Notes under the pieces: generated by a model | Seen by the model: the letters and a program-made list of their open reading frames with translations, nothing else | Database searches by the model: none | What the model was told of the DNA's origin: nothing | In this document: piece after piece, positions 1 through 6,420 of the stretch | How positions within the stretch are numbered: the stretch's first letter is position 1 | How the letters are laid out: each line of letters starts with the position of its first letter | Program-made: the position numbers and the translations under genes | DNA from: a virus | DNA: 21,208 nucleotides | IMG/VR virus record: IMGVR_UViG_3300000116_000225 | Span: 2,674 to 23,881 of that record | Reading direction: 5' to 3' (one strand)

Positions 1-66
1 TCATCGTTTGGTAATGCAGCCGACTATCTCGGGGAAATCGCAGTTTCTAACTTGTCTTTCTCGTAA
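1..66 (+). CDS. C-terminal fragment of an unidentified phage protein
   Basis: The window opens inside a reading frame that runs 21 codons in frame 1 to a TAA at 64-66. The visible residues end in GEIAVSNLSFS, a hydrophobic and polar alternation typical of a beta-strand at the end of a virion protein. A strong intrinsic terminator follows about 40 nt later, so this is the last gene of a transcription unit. The fragment is too short to name. Its position before fibre genes suggests a structural gene, but that is inference. Confidence 0.6.
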   Translation, partial: SSFGNAADYLGEIAVSNLSFS

Positions 67-106
67 GTAGTACAAATGTCCTAGTTTTTAAAATAGGAAA
101 AAGCAG

Positions 107-132
107 AAAAGGAGTCGAAAGACTCCTTTTTT
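107..132 (+). terminator. Intrinsic terminator after the first gene
   Basis: A-tract followed by GGAGTC (111-116), a GAAA tetraloop (117-120), GACTCC (121-126) and a run of six T. The flanking AAAA/TTTT can extend the stem to 10 bp, so it may be bidirectional. It separates the upstream virion gene from the small gene at 172. Confidence 0.9.
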
Positions 133-171
133 GTTGGCTCGTACTTCTTGTTGGAAAGCATAAGTATTATT

Positions 172-450
172 ATGGGAAATATCGTAATGGCAATATTAGT
201 CACAGTGTTGACCACAGACGGAACTGAGTCAACAGGTTATCACCAGCATGGTCCATCATTTACCAACCTGGGAGCATGCCAACGCATAATCAGTGACAGA
301 GATCTTCTTTCTGACATATACGAAGATGTGCGCAGGCACATAGGTCCACGATTAGTTGAAACTAGACATATCGGATGCTTTACCAAAGAAGCACTGAAAG
401 AATCCAACGACTTGCTTAACTTTGATTCAACACCTCGTCTGTCAATATAA
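172..450 (+). CDS. Small hypothetical phage protein (about 92 aa)
   Basis: I do not recognise the family. The frame is open from a TTG at 148, but that codon lies just after the terminator T-run with no Shine-Dalgarno. ATG at 172 (92 aa) or ATG at 187 (87 aa, with GGGAAA 7 nt upstream) is more likely. The N-terminus (MAILVTVLTTDG) is a hydrophobic strand or weak signal-like segment. It is followed by a polar region with two cysteines (GACQRII and IGCFTKE) about 43 residues apart and a helix-forming DLLSDIYEDVRR stretch. No late promoter core is visible directly upstream. It ends just before the promoter of the riboswitch cassette. The length, plausible composition and snug fit between two regulatory elements argue it is real; function is unknown. 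Confidence 0.55.
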   Translation: MGNIVMAILVTVLTTDGTESTGYHQHGPSFTNLGACQRIISDRDLLSDIYEDVRRHIGPRLVETRHIGCFTKEALKESNDLLNFDSTPRLSI

Positions 451-461
451 AACAAAATAAC

Positions 462-490
462 TTGACTTAATAAGACAATTACTGTATAAA
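462..490 (+). promoter_or_regulatory. Sigma70-like promoter of the riboswitch cassette, overlapping a T4-late core
   Basis: TTGACT (462-467) and TATAAA (485-490) are separated by exactly 17 nt, a near-consensus vegetative promoter. The expected start, about position 497, falls just before the first aptamer at 499, so almost the whole transcript leader is riboswitch. The -10 also forms TATAAATA (485-492), the T4-type late core, so the unit could be read both by host-type sigma and by the phage late factor. Confidence 0.8.
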
Positions 491-498
491 TATATATA

Positions 499-547
499 CG
501 TTCAGCCGAGAGGCCGGAAGTAGACTTCATAATTAGTCGAAGGAACG
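499..547 (+). ncRNA. Glutamine riboswitch aptamer, copy 1 (glnA / glutamine-I type)
   Basis: P1 pairs CGTTC (499-503) with GAACG (543-547). P2 is GCC (505-507), GAGA loop, GGC (512-514). The conserved junction CGGAAGTAG (515-523) follows, then P3 ACT (524-526)/AGT (535-537) around an A/T-rich loop, then the conserved CGAAGGAACG (538-547). This order of invariant blocks and three helices is the hallmark I know from the glnA (glutamine-I) riboswitch; the downstream-peptide (glutamine-II) class shares part of it. The helices differ in sequence from copy 2 while the junction blocks are identical, which is covariation expected of a working RNA. Located directly downstream of a good promoter. Confidence 0.9.
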
Positions 548-556
548 CATTATCAT

Positions 557-604
557 CGTTCATCTCGAAAGAGACGGAAGTAGGTAATGGTTACCGAAGG
601 AACG
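557..604 (+). ncRNA. Glutamine riboswitch aptamer, copy 2, next to the ribosome binding site
   Basis: P1 CGTTC (557-561)/GAACG (600-604). P2 TCTC (563-566), GAAA tetraloop, GAGA (571-574). Conserved CGGAAGTAG (575-583). P3 GTAA (584-587)/TTAC (591-594) with a 3-nt TGG loop. Conserved CGAAGGAACG (595-604). It begins 10 nt after copy 1 and sits 14 nt before the Shine-Dalgarno of the 35-codon gene. Its P1 is directly followed by CACC (605-608), which can pair with GGTG (625-628) at the Shine-Dalgarno, giving a plausible translational expression platform. Tandem aptamers could sharpen or widen the glutamine response. Confidence 0.92.
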
Positions 605-628
605 CACCTAACTGTGAAAAGGAGGGTG
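605..628 (+). promoter_or_regulatory. Possible Shine-Dalgarno-masking hairpin (riboswitch expression platform)
   Basis: The Shine-Dalgarno AAGGAGG (619-625) lies 8 nt before the ATG at 634, close to an ideal site. CACC (605-608), immediately 3' of the second aptamer's P1, is complementary to GGTG (625-628), with a T609-G624 wobble as a fifth pair, so the 3' part of the site can be hidden. No terminator lies between aptamer and gene, so control is more likely translational than by attenuation. The pairing is seen by eye and not energy-calculated; which state glutamine favours cannot be read from the sequence. Confidence 0.5.
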
Positions 629-633
629 TTATT

Positions 634-741
634 ATGACAATGTGGACTCGCTATTGTAGAGAGAAAGCACAGAAAGACTATCAAAAGTCTCAAATGCTTA
701 AAATCTTGTTGTTACGTGCAATACACGAAACAGACAAGTGA
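634..741 (+). CDS. 35-residue basic peptide under tandem glutamine riboswitches
   Basis: ATG at 634 behind a near-perfect Shine-Dalgarno (AAGGAGG, 8-nt spacing); TGA at 739-741; terminator 5 nt later. The product starts MTMWTRYCREKAQKDYQK and ends LLLRAIHETDK. It has eight Lys/Arg against four Asp/Glu, one Cys, and a helix-prone centre and end, so it is probably a small amphipathic helix. It is the only gene in the transcription unit, so it must be the riboswitch target. In cyanobacteria, glutamine riboswitches control gifB, whose small basic product IF17 inactivates glutamine synthetase, and the related downstream-peptide motif precedes short conserved reading frames. I see no clear residue-level match to IF7/IF17 as I remember them, so a role as a nitrogen-metabolism effector is inference. 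Confidence 0.85.
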   Translation: MTMWTRYCREKAQKDYQKSQMLKILLLRAIHETDK

Positions 742-746
742 ACTTC

Positions 747-770
747 AAGGGGCTGAAACGCCCCTTTTTT
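747..770 (+). terminator. Intrinsic terminator closing the riboswitch cassette
   Basis: AAGGGGC (747-753) pairs with GCCCCTT (760-766) around a TGAAAC loop, followed by a T-run to 770. It isolates the 35-codon gene from the virion gene block downstream. Confidence 0.9.
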
Positions 771-784
771 GTGACTACTATTTC

Positions 785-792
785 TATAAATA
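785..792 (+). promoter_or_regulatory. T4-type late promoter core
   Basis: TATAAATA, the exact T4 late consensus, 86 nt upstream of the ATG at 878 and just after a terminator. It would drive the FCCH-like virion gene. The 5' leader holds an inverted repeat (801-818) and a GCGG/CCGC hairpin (826-840). Confidence 0.7.
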
Positions 793-800
793 CTATTGTT

Positions 801-818
801 CATATAAATCTTTATATG
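801..818. repeat. Perfect 8-bp inverted repeat behind the late promoter
   Basis: CATATAAA and TTTATATG are exact reverse complements separated by 2 nt. It lies 8 nt downstream of the late core, at or near the transcription start. It could be a dimeric protein site or a 5'-end hairpin; no function is shown. Confidence 0.5.
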
Positions 819-877
819 TTCTTATGCGGAACCAAACCGCGTAGGCCTAGAACGCCACTTAATTTAAGGAGAAAAAA

Positions 878-1498
878 ATGGGAAGACCTATATCAGAAAA
901 ATTTATCGGCGAAGGTGTTGGGAAGATTGCAATTACATCAGTTAAGTTTGCAGCCGGCGGCGAAGTTATTAGCGGCGCAAATATTGTAAGACAAAGAACA
1001 CCCAGCCGTTTCGTTGTATCTGACGGAGCCAAAACAGAAACATGTACACTGGTTAACAAGTCAATTGGTGGCTTGGGTGCTAGTGAATTTACCATCAACG
1101 TTACTGACAACGATGGCGACCAACAGCAAGTTACCAAGATGACCAACAGAAAAGTTTACACCGAAGATACTACTTGGAAACAGTGGACAAAAGATGCAGC
1201 CGGCTCAGCATCGGGTGCAGTTCAAAAAACAATCACAGGTGCAACAGCGGCTAATCCAGTTGTTATTACATCTAACGGTCACGGACTTGCAAACGGAACT
1301 AAAATTTCAATCCGTAAAGTAGTTGGTATGGTTGAGCTTAACACCGAAACCGGCTATACAGTGGCAAGTACTGCAACTAACACTTTTGAATTATCTGGAG
1401 TTAACGGTAGTGCATTTACTACTTACACATCAGGTGGTGATATAACTGTTGCGGCAGCAGGTGCAGACGATGTGATAATAGATACACAACAGTCTTAA
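878..1498 (+). CDS. Virion protein with FCCH-like beta domain (206 aa)
   Basis: Starts MGRPISEKFIGEGVGKIAIT at an ATG preceded by AAGGAG with 6-nt spacing. Residues about 118-189 hold the pattern TITGATAANPVVITSNGHGL, then VVGMVELN, then FELSGVNGSAFTTYTSGG. I associate this beta-rich module with phage tail and structural proteins that databases label E1_FCCH-like; it has nothing to do with ubiquitin here. Residues 1-110 are a separate polar domain common at the start of marine myovirus virion proteins. The gene stands alone between a late promoter and a TTCG-loop terminator, so it can be expressed independently of the fibre block. Probable minor capsid, neck or tail-associated protein; the exact location in the virion cannot be told. 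Confidence 0.75.
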   Translation: MGRPISEKFIGEGVGKIAITSVKFAAGGEVISGANIVRQRTPSRFVVSDGAKTETCTLVNKSIGGLGASEFTINVTDNDGDQQQVTKMTNRKVYTEDTTWKQWTKDAAGSASGAVQKTITGATAANPVVITSNGHGLANGTKISIRKVVGMVELNTETGYTVASTATNTFELSGVNGSAFTTYTSGGDITVAAAGADDVIIDTQQS

Positions 1499-1541
1499 TA
1501 TCAAAAGAAACATAAAGTAAAGTTTTATATGCAACAAGATT

Positions 1542-1562
1542 AACCCGCTTCGGCGGGTTTTT
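1542..1562 (+). terminator. Intrinsic terminator with UUCG tetraloop
   Basis: AACCCGC (1542-1548), TTCG loop, GCGGGTT (1553-1559), then T residues to 1562. A stable G+C stem and tetraloop, ending the 878-1498 unit. Confidence 0.92.
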
Positions 1563-1587
1563 CTTTGACCAGTGACATTTTAATCTG

Positions 1588-1595
1588 CATAAATA
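1588..1595 (+). promoter_or_regulatory. T4-type late promoter core
   Basis: CATAAATA, one base from TATAAATA, 22 nt upstream of the ATG at 1617 and 26 nt after the terminator. Likely drives the gene block 1617-7892, in which no further terminator is seen. Confidence 0.6.
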
Positions 1596-1616
1596 TAATG
1601 AATAAGGACTTTGATA

Positions 1617-2237
1617 ATGGCCGTAGTTAACAATTTAAACACAGACTTTTTAATAACCACCAAAATGAATCCTTCTGCAAATATTACTTTGCAGAGTGCT
1701 ACTGTATACATTGATGGTGATTTGCAAGTTGGTGGCAATAGTTTAGCAATTGCAAAAACAGATTTAGAAGTTACAGACAATTTAATTACGCTCAACAAAG
1801 GCGAAACCGGCGCAGGCGTTACACTAGGTACTGCTGGTATTGAGGTCGACAGAGGTAGTGCTAGTACAGTTAGATTACGTTACAACGAAACTGGTGATGT
1901 TTGGCAAATAACAAACGATGGTTCTACATACGGAAACATAGTAACATCACTATCATCTCTTACTACGCTAGTTGATGATACTAATCCAACTCTAGGAGCA
2001 AACCTAGACGTTGCCGCATTTACTATTTCAAGCGAATCAACTGACTATGTTAAGTTTGACACAAATCTTGCAGTAAGGCACTCCAGCACAGCACCAAGTG
2101 CAGTTGCTGGTCACACTGCAATTTATGCACAAACACCTGTTGTTGGTAAAAGCGGTCTTTACATAACGAACACAACTGATGCCGATAGACAAGTTAGCAC
2201 AGTTAGAAATTCAGCAGTATACTCATTGGTATTATAA
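1617..2237 (+). CDS. Fibre-like virion protein (206 aa)
   Basis: The frame opens at a TTG at 1611, but ATG 1617 has AAGGA 8 nt upstream and gives the MAVVNNLNTDF start used by many marine phage structural genes. Residues 54-100 hold the module DNLITLN...LGTAGIEVDRGS...RLRYNETGDVWQITNDG. Residues 119-132 hold DDTNPTLGANLDV. Both recur in the two large fibre genes downstream (positions 14320 and 15370 for the first, 10080 and 16200 for the second). The rest is beta-strand-rich with no cysteine. It is the first gene of the block 1617-7892, with the next ATG 8 nt beyond the stop. Probably a short fibre or baseplate-wedge adaptor; the precise role is unknown. Confidence 0.75.
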   Translation: MAVVNNLNTDFLITTKMNPSANITLQSATVYIDGDLQVGGNSLAIAKTDLEVTDNLITLNKGETGAGVTLGTAGIEVDRGSASTVRLRYNETGDVWQITNDGSTYGNIVTSLSSLTTLVDDTNPTLGANLDVAAFTISSESTDYVKFDTNLAVRHSSTAPSAVAGHTAIYAQTPVVGKSGLYITNTTDADRQVSTVRNSAVYSLVL

Positions 2238-2245
2238 GGATAAAC

Positions 2246-2563
2246 ATGGCAATTCACAGCAATTTATTAGGGGACGGAGTAGCAGGTAATATTACTATAT
2301 CAGATGCTACCAATGGTGATGCAGTTACCACCATGTATTTTTGTAATACACATACCATCCCAGTTACATTTAATCTACACGTATGTCCAGCAGGATTTAC
2401 AGCAAATGGTAATAACGTAGTGTATTCAAACAAAGTTATTGCACCCAGTGATACTTATGTAGTTGATTGGGAAAAACTTATATTGGGTTTTCACGACACA
2501 CTGCAAGCAAATGCAAACGTAGCAAATAAAATTGTAACAACAATAAGCACAATAGGATTATAA
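2246..2563 (+). CDS. Small virion-type protein (105 aa)
   Basis: ATG at 2246 follows AAGGATAAAC, overlapping and just behind the previous stop, so it is translated as part of the same operon. The product (start MAIHSNLLGDGVAGNITISD) is a compact, probably all-beta domain. It has two central cysteines (MYFCNTHT and HVCPAGF) and an acidic-aromatic VVDWEKLIL segment. Small proteins of this look sit beside fibre genes in marine myoviruses. I cannot name the family beyond structural protein. Next gene starts 5 nt after the stop. Confidence 0.7.
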   Translation: MAIHSNLLGDGVAGNITISDATNGDAVTTMYFCNTHTIPVTFNLHVCPAGFTANGNNVVYSNKVIAPSDTYVVDWEKLILGFHDTLQANANVANKIVTTISTIGL

Positions 2564-2567
2564 CCCT

Positions 2568-3005
2568 ATGGGACGTTATATTAAAAAAGTTGAAGTAATA
2601 GGCGGACCAAGTGCCCTTGCACTGCAAATCCCAACCAGTTCAAACAGTATTGGACCCGAAGTACTTGAAAATGGTTTGCTTAGATGGAACACAGACAGCA
2701 AACGTGTTGAGTTCTGGTACGAGAATGCATGGCAAACTATAGCCAAAGTAGGCAGCGTGCAAATTACCACAGACGAATTCACAGGCGATAATGCAGCCAC
2801 CACGTTTACCATGGGCCAAGCAGAATCAGATGCAAACGCAGTTATTGTGCAAATTGGAGGAGTATACCAACAACCAAATGTTAACTACACCATGAACGGT
2901 AGTACCACAATCACGTTTACCAGCGCACCACCTGCTCCAGGAGTGAACCCAAATAAAATAGTTGTTGTTCACAACATAAACAGTACCGATTCTGTTTACG
3001 ACTAG
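2568..3005 (+). CDS. Fibre/adaptor protein with shared beta module (145 aa)
   Basis: ATG at 2568 with AGGA 10 nt upstream. After a short head (MGRYIKKVEVIGGP), residues 38-56 carry LRWNTDSKRVEFWYENAWQ and residues 63-135 a beta module: FTGDNAATTFTM, then VIVQIGGVYQQPNVNYT, then TITFTSAPP. The same two-part arrangement (RFNT..LE.Y.G..W, then a strand-rich IGG/INGV..P...Y unit) is found in the genes at 6420 and 8015. This protein looks like the module standing alone, perhaps a connector or cap for a fibre. It lies 10 nt upstream of the PKD-domain gene. Confidence 0.75.
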   Translation: MGRYIKKVEVIGGPSALALQIPTSSNSIGPEVLENGLLRWNTDSKRVEFWYENAWQTIAKVGSVQITTDEFTGDNAATTFTMGQAESDANAVIVQIGGVYQQPNVNYTMNGSTTITFTSAPPAPGVNPNKIVVVHNINSTDSVYD

Positions 3006-3015
3006 GAAGCACTAA

Positions 3016-6000
3016 ATGGCAATTGGTAAAATTTCCGGTGCAATGCTTTATCCAAATCTTGACCGTCAAGGTATAGATTTAGCATTTCAATCAAACTTAC
3101 TGTACTTAGACGTAACCAATCACAGAGTTGGTATAGTGAATTCTACACCTGCGTATGCCTTGGACAGCAGTGGCAACGTAAAGATAGCAAATATAATAGT
3201 AGAAGCAAGCACCCTTAGTTCTAACACTGGCGTTATGTCTTTTGGAAGTAATGCCAATGTTAGCATTACAGGCGGAATAGATGGCCAATTTTTAACTACA
3301 GATGGTAGTGGAAATTTAAGTTGGAGTGCACCGATTGATACTGCCGCAAATCTAGCACTAGGCACAGTTGGCGATGGATCGCTTTGGCCCACAGGCATGG
3401 TAAGCAGTTGGACAGGAACAACACTGCTCGGTGATGCTGTTGACGATGTAAACGAGTGCATGTTCAACATAATGAATTCAACAGCAGTTGCTAATGTAGC
3501 ATTCACCGCTGACACAACATCAGGTGGTGCTGGTACAGCAGTTACATTAACCATTGCCTCACTAGGTAATCCTAATAGGTACGACATTAATTGGGGCGAC
3601 GGCACAACAGACAATAATCAAACAGACTCAACACCGACACACACATACAGCACAAATACCGGTTCACCATTTACTGTAAATGTAAGAGCATACAACAATG
3701 GTGGTATTGGTACGTGTAGTGAAATGTATTACGAACGTGATGATTATATCATAATTTACACAGCTGATCCTGTTGTAACTTTTGCGGCTTATACAGCAAG
3801 TTCGGGCGGGAGTCCAATTACACAGTGGGATGACGGCGATACAGTTTACTTTGAAAATACAACCACAAACACAGGTAGTGCAACAGTGCAGTACACCTGG
3901 ACCTGGGGTGACGGAAGCAGTAATAATGTAATCTCCAACGACGCATCTGCTGGTGGAGTAGGCGGTGGCAGACTAGCACATACATTTAGTGCAAGTACAG
4001 AACAAGAACAAACAAGAACAGTATCTCTTACACTGGATAGCCACACAACAGCAACTCCGGGTGTTACACCAACATCAGATTCTGGTGCGTTTAAGATATA
4101 TGATGATCATACACCATCTGTGTCGCTGAGTACTACCTCAGGCATAAACCAAGAAGCCACCAACGGACTGCCAGTTACGTTTACTAATGCAACAGAAACC
4201 ACAATTGGTAGTTATGCAACTTATGGTATTCAATATCGCTATGAATTTGGTGACGGAAATGTGCATGTTGTTAATACAGGAACGTCAACTGCAGGTGATA
4301 CAGGATTAGGAATTGGACATACTTATGTGCTGACCAACGGTGAGCAGTCAGCAGGTACAGCTCGTGATTTCAGCGGTAACCTAAAGGTTCTTAGCAATCA
4401 TGGTAGTTCACCCTTTATAAGTTCAACATTTACAGTACACGTTGAACCAGATGTGCGTGCTACTGTTAGTGGCACAGCAGTTACAGTCAGTGATAGATCC
4501 GGAGACAACCAGTATGATTTATATGACTTTACTGATTACAATGGAAATAATCGTGCATTAGTTAGAGCCACAAACACATCACAAAACGCTGACACATACG
4601 TTTATGATTGGGGTGACTCAACTGATGATTCAGTTACTGAAGATGGGTCAACAGCAGGTAGTATAGGCGCAACAATTGACCACAGTTATTCCGGAGCAAG
4701 TACAGGCAACTATAATTTGGCATTCACTGCAAATGGTACTCCTGACATTACCGCACAAACAGATACAGATACAGGAATAACGTATGCATTAAATGCTATA
4801 CCATCAGCACCAGCCAATTTGAGCACCTTTAGTATCACATTGTCGGACAGCGCACAAGGAACAAGTCCGAAACTAGCACACGGGTTTACTGACAACAGTG
4901 CAACGAATCCACTTAGCGCAGGTGCAAGTCTAAGCACCACAACAGCAAGACGCTTTGTTAGTGGCACAATTGATACTAGCACAGTAAACAACGCATACAA
5001 CGGTGTTAGCGGTAACTTGGTTGCTGTTATAAATGGTATCAGCAAAGGAAACAAATCATTTAGTACGTCAACAGGTGAGAACGGAACATTTACAAGTTTA
5101 GTTGTTAGCGGACAACTGGATGCACACGACAGCATAAGTTCAAGCACATACCCTACGGGTTTTTACCAAACATTTGATGCAAAAATTACACAAGCACTCA
5201 GCAGTTATAGTGTAGGTGTCAATGATGAAAGACTAGAACACAGCTCAACAGGAAATACAAACTATGTTAGTGTAGTGTATGATGATGTGTCCAGTGTCCC
5301 AAGTATAGTATCGTCGGGTACCTTAGCCGAAGGAACAGGCGGGACCAAACGTTTTATATCAGGCATTCCTTATTACAATTCAGGATCACCAACAGTTTCG
5401 CTGAGTGGCGTACAAATAAGCAACTTAACAGGACAAGCATATTCTGACGTTTCTAATCCTGTTGAAGTGGACCAAGCAACAAACCAAGAAAGTACATCAA
5501 GTTCTGGCACAACCAATACTGATTATAGTTACAGTAATATTGATGGGTCAACTACTATGCTATCAAGTGGAATACCTAAAATAGATACAGGTGTCAGCGG
5601 AGCATACACAATTGGGGCATTGACTGTTCCGATTACAAGCAGTTCAGTCAGAACTATAGATAGAGTTAAAGTACGTGCAAGAAACTGTAATGGAGTAGGT
5701 AGCTACCTAGAAAACACAACAAATATTGCTGTACACAAGTCAGCACAGAGTGGCATAAGTGAAATTGCTATTGCAGTGTCAGACAGTTTAGGTGCAGGCT
5801 TTGACGATGACGGCGTAAGAATATTTGACTTTAGTGCCGCGACTACAAATAATCCAACTTACAATAGTTCCACTAACTTCTATACAAATAGTCCATATAC
5901 TGAAGCAAGTGATCCAGGGGTTGAAGGCACTAAAGAAGCAACTATACGTTTAGGTGTGCTGGCACATAATGTTGTTAATTACTCGTCAGGATATCTTCCA

Positions 6001-6420
6001 GTAGGTCCAGATAGGTCAGGCGACACAGGAACACAATACTTTACATTTGCATTTAGACGAACAACAATGGCAAACTTTGATATCAACATTACATCAAGTG
6101 GTATTGCAGGCTTATGGATAGCGGCACCAGGCACTGGTATTGATGACGCTTCGGGATTAAACGGTTGGATTGATGCTAGTATAACATATGGTGGTTCAGG
6201 CGTCCCTGGGTCAGACACTGGCAACGGTGGTAACGGTAGTAACGGATGCGCATTTACATCTGGTGATAGAATTGCTGCCAGTACATCACTCAGTGGTGGC
6301 TACACAATGACACTGGGTAGTGAAAACGGCACAAACGCAACAGGCAATGTTGTGTTGGTAAGAATAGCATTAACAAGTGGACAGAGTGTGTCAGCACTTA
6401 GCGTAGGAGTAGCGAGCTAA
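3016..6420 (+). CDS. Large virion protein with four PKD-like domains (1134 aa)
   Basis: The N-terminus (MAIGKISGAMLYPNLDRQGI, then VGIVNSTPAYALD) is a marine-myovirus fibre-type start. Four PKD-like (Ig-fold) repeats follow at about residues 160-247, 252-362, 367-477 and 480-590. Each has a turn motif (WGDG at 193 and 297, FGDG at 411, WGDS at 532) and a later strand motif (HTYS at 209, HTFS at 322, HTY at 435, HSYS at 556). Residues 600-1010 are further beta-rich repeats. The C-terminus has IAGLWIAAPGTGIDDASGLN and a Gly/Asn-rich GNGGNGSNGCA turn. PKD domains commonly mediate binding to surface polysaccharide or protein, so this is probably an extended, host-contacting fibre or whisker. Its stop overlaps the next start as TAATG, implying coupled translation. 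Confidence 0.85.
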   Translation: MAIGKISGAMLYPNLDRQGIDLAFQSNLLYLDVTNHRVGIVNSTPAYALDSSGNVKIANIIVEASTLSSNTGVMSFGSNANVSITGGIDGQFLTTDGSGNLSWSAPIDTAANLALGTVGDGSLWPTGMVSSWTGTTLLGDAVDDVNECMFNIMNSTAVANVAFTADTTSGGAGTAVTLTIASLGNPNRYDINWGDGTTDNNQTDSTPTHTYSTNTGSPFTVNVRAYNNGGIGTCSEMYYERDDYIIIYTADPVVTFAAYTASSGGSPITQWDDGDTVYFENTTTNTGSATVQYTWTWGDGSSNNVISNDASAGGVGGGRLAHTFSASTEQEQTRTVSLTLDSHTTATPGVTPTSDSGAFKIYDDHTPSVSLSTTSGINQEATNGLPVTFTNATETTIGSYATYGIQYRYEFGDGNVHVVNTGTSTAGDTGLGIGHTYVLTNGEQSAGTARDFSGNLKVLSNHGSSPFISSTFTVHVEPDVRATVSGTAVTVSDRSGDNQYDLYDFTDYNGNNRALVRATNTSQNADTYVYDWGDSTDDSVTEDGSTAGSIGATIDHSYSGASTGNYNLAFTANGTPDITAQTDTDTGITYALNAIPSAPANLSTFSITLSDSAQGTSPKLAHGFTDNSATNPLSAGASLSTTTARRFVSGTIDTSTVNNAYNGVSGNLVAVINGISKGNKSFSTSTGENGTFTSLVVSGQLDAHDSISSSTYPTGFYQTFDAKITQALSSYSVGVNDERLEHSSTGNTNYVSVVYDDVSSVPSIVSSGTLAEGTGGTKRFISGIPYYNSGSPTVSLSGVQISNLTGQAYSDVSNPVEVDQATNQESTSSSGTTNTDYSYSNIDGSTTMLSSGIPKIDTGVSGAYTIGALTVPITSSSVRTIDRVKVRARNCNGVGSYLENTTNIAVHKSAQSGISEIAIAVSDSLGAGFDDDGVRIFDFSAATTNNPTYNSSTNFYTNSPYTEASDPGVEGTKEATIRLGVLAHNVVNYSSGYLPVGPDRSGDTGTQYFTFAFRRTTMANFDINITSSGIAGLWIAAPGTGIDDASGLNGWIDASITYGGSGVPGSDTGNGGNGSNGCAFTSGDRIAASTSLSGGYTMTLGSENGTNATGNVVLVRIALTSGQSVSALSVGVAS

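Noticed and set aside
148-171. TTG start at 148 for the small gene
   Set aside because: No Shine-Dalgarno and only 16 nt after the terminator T-run; ATG at 172 or 187 is more likely.
240-563. Antisense frame across the small gene and riboswitches
   Set aside because: It overlaps the conserved riboswitch blocks and promoter on the other strand and has no start signal.
738-989. Frame starting inside the terminator after the 35-codon gene
   Set aside because: It runs through the terminator hairpin and the late promoter and overlaps the well-supported gene at 878 in another frame.
1611-1616. TTG start at 1611 for the 206-residue fibre-like gene
   Set aside because: ATG at 1617 has the better Shine-Dalgarno spacing and the MAVVNN start shared by related genes.
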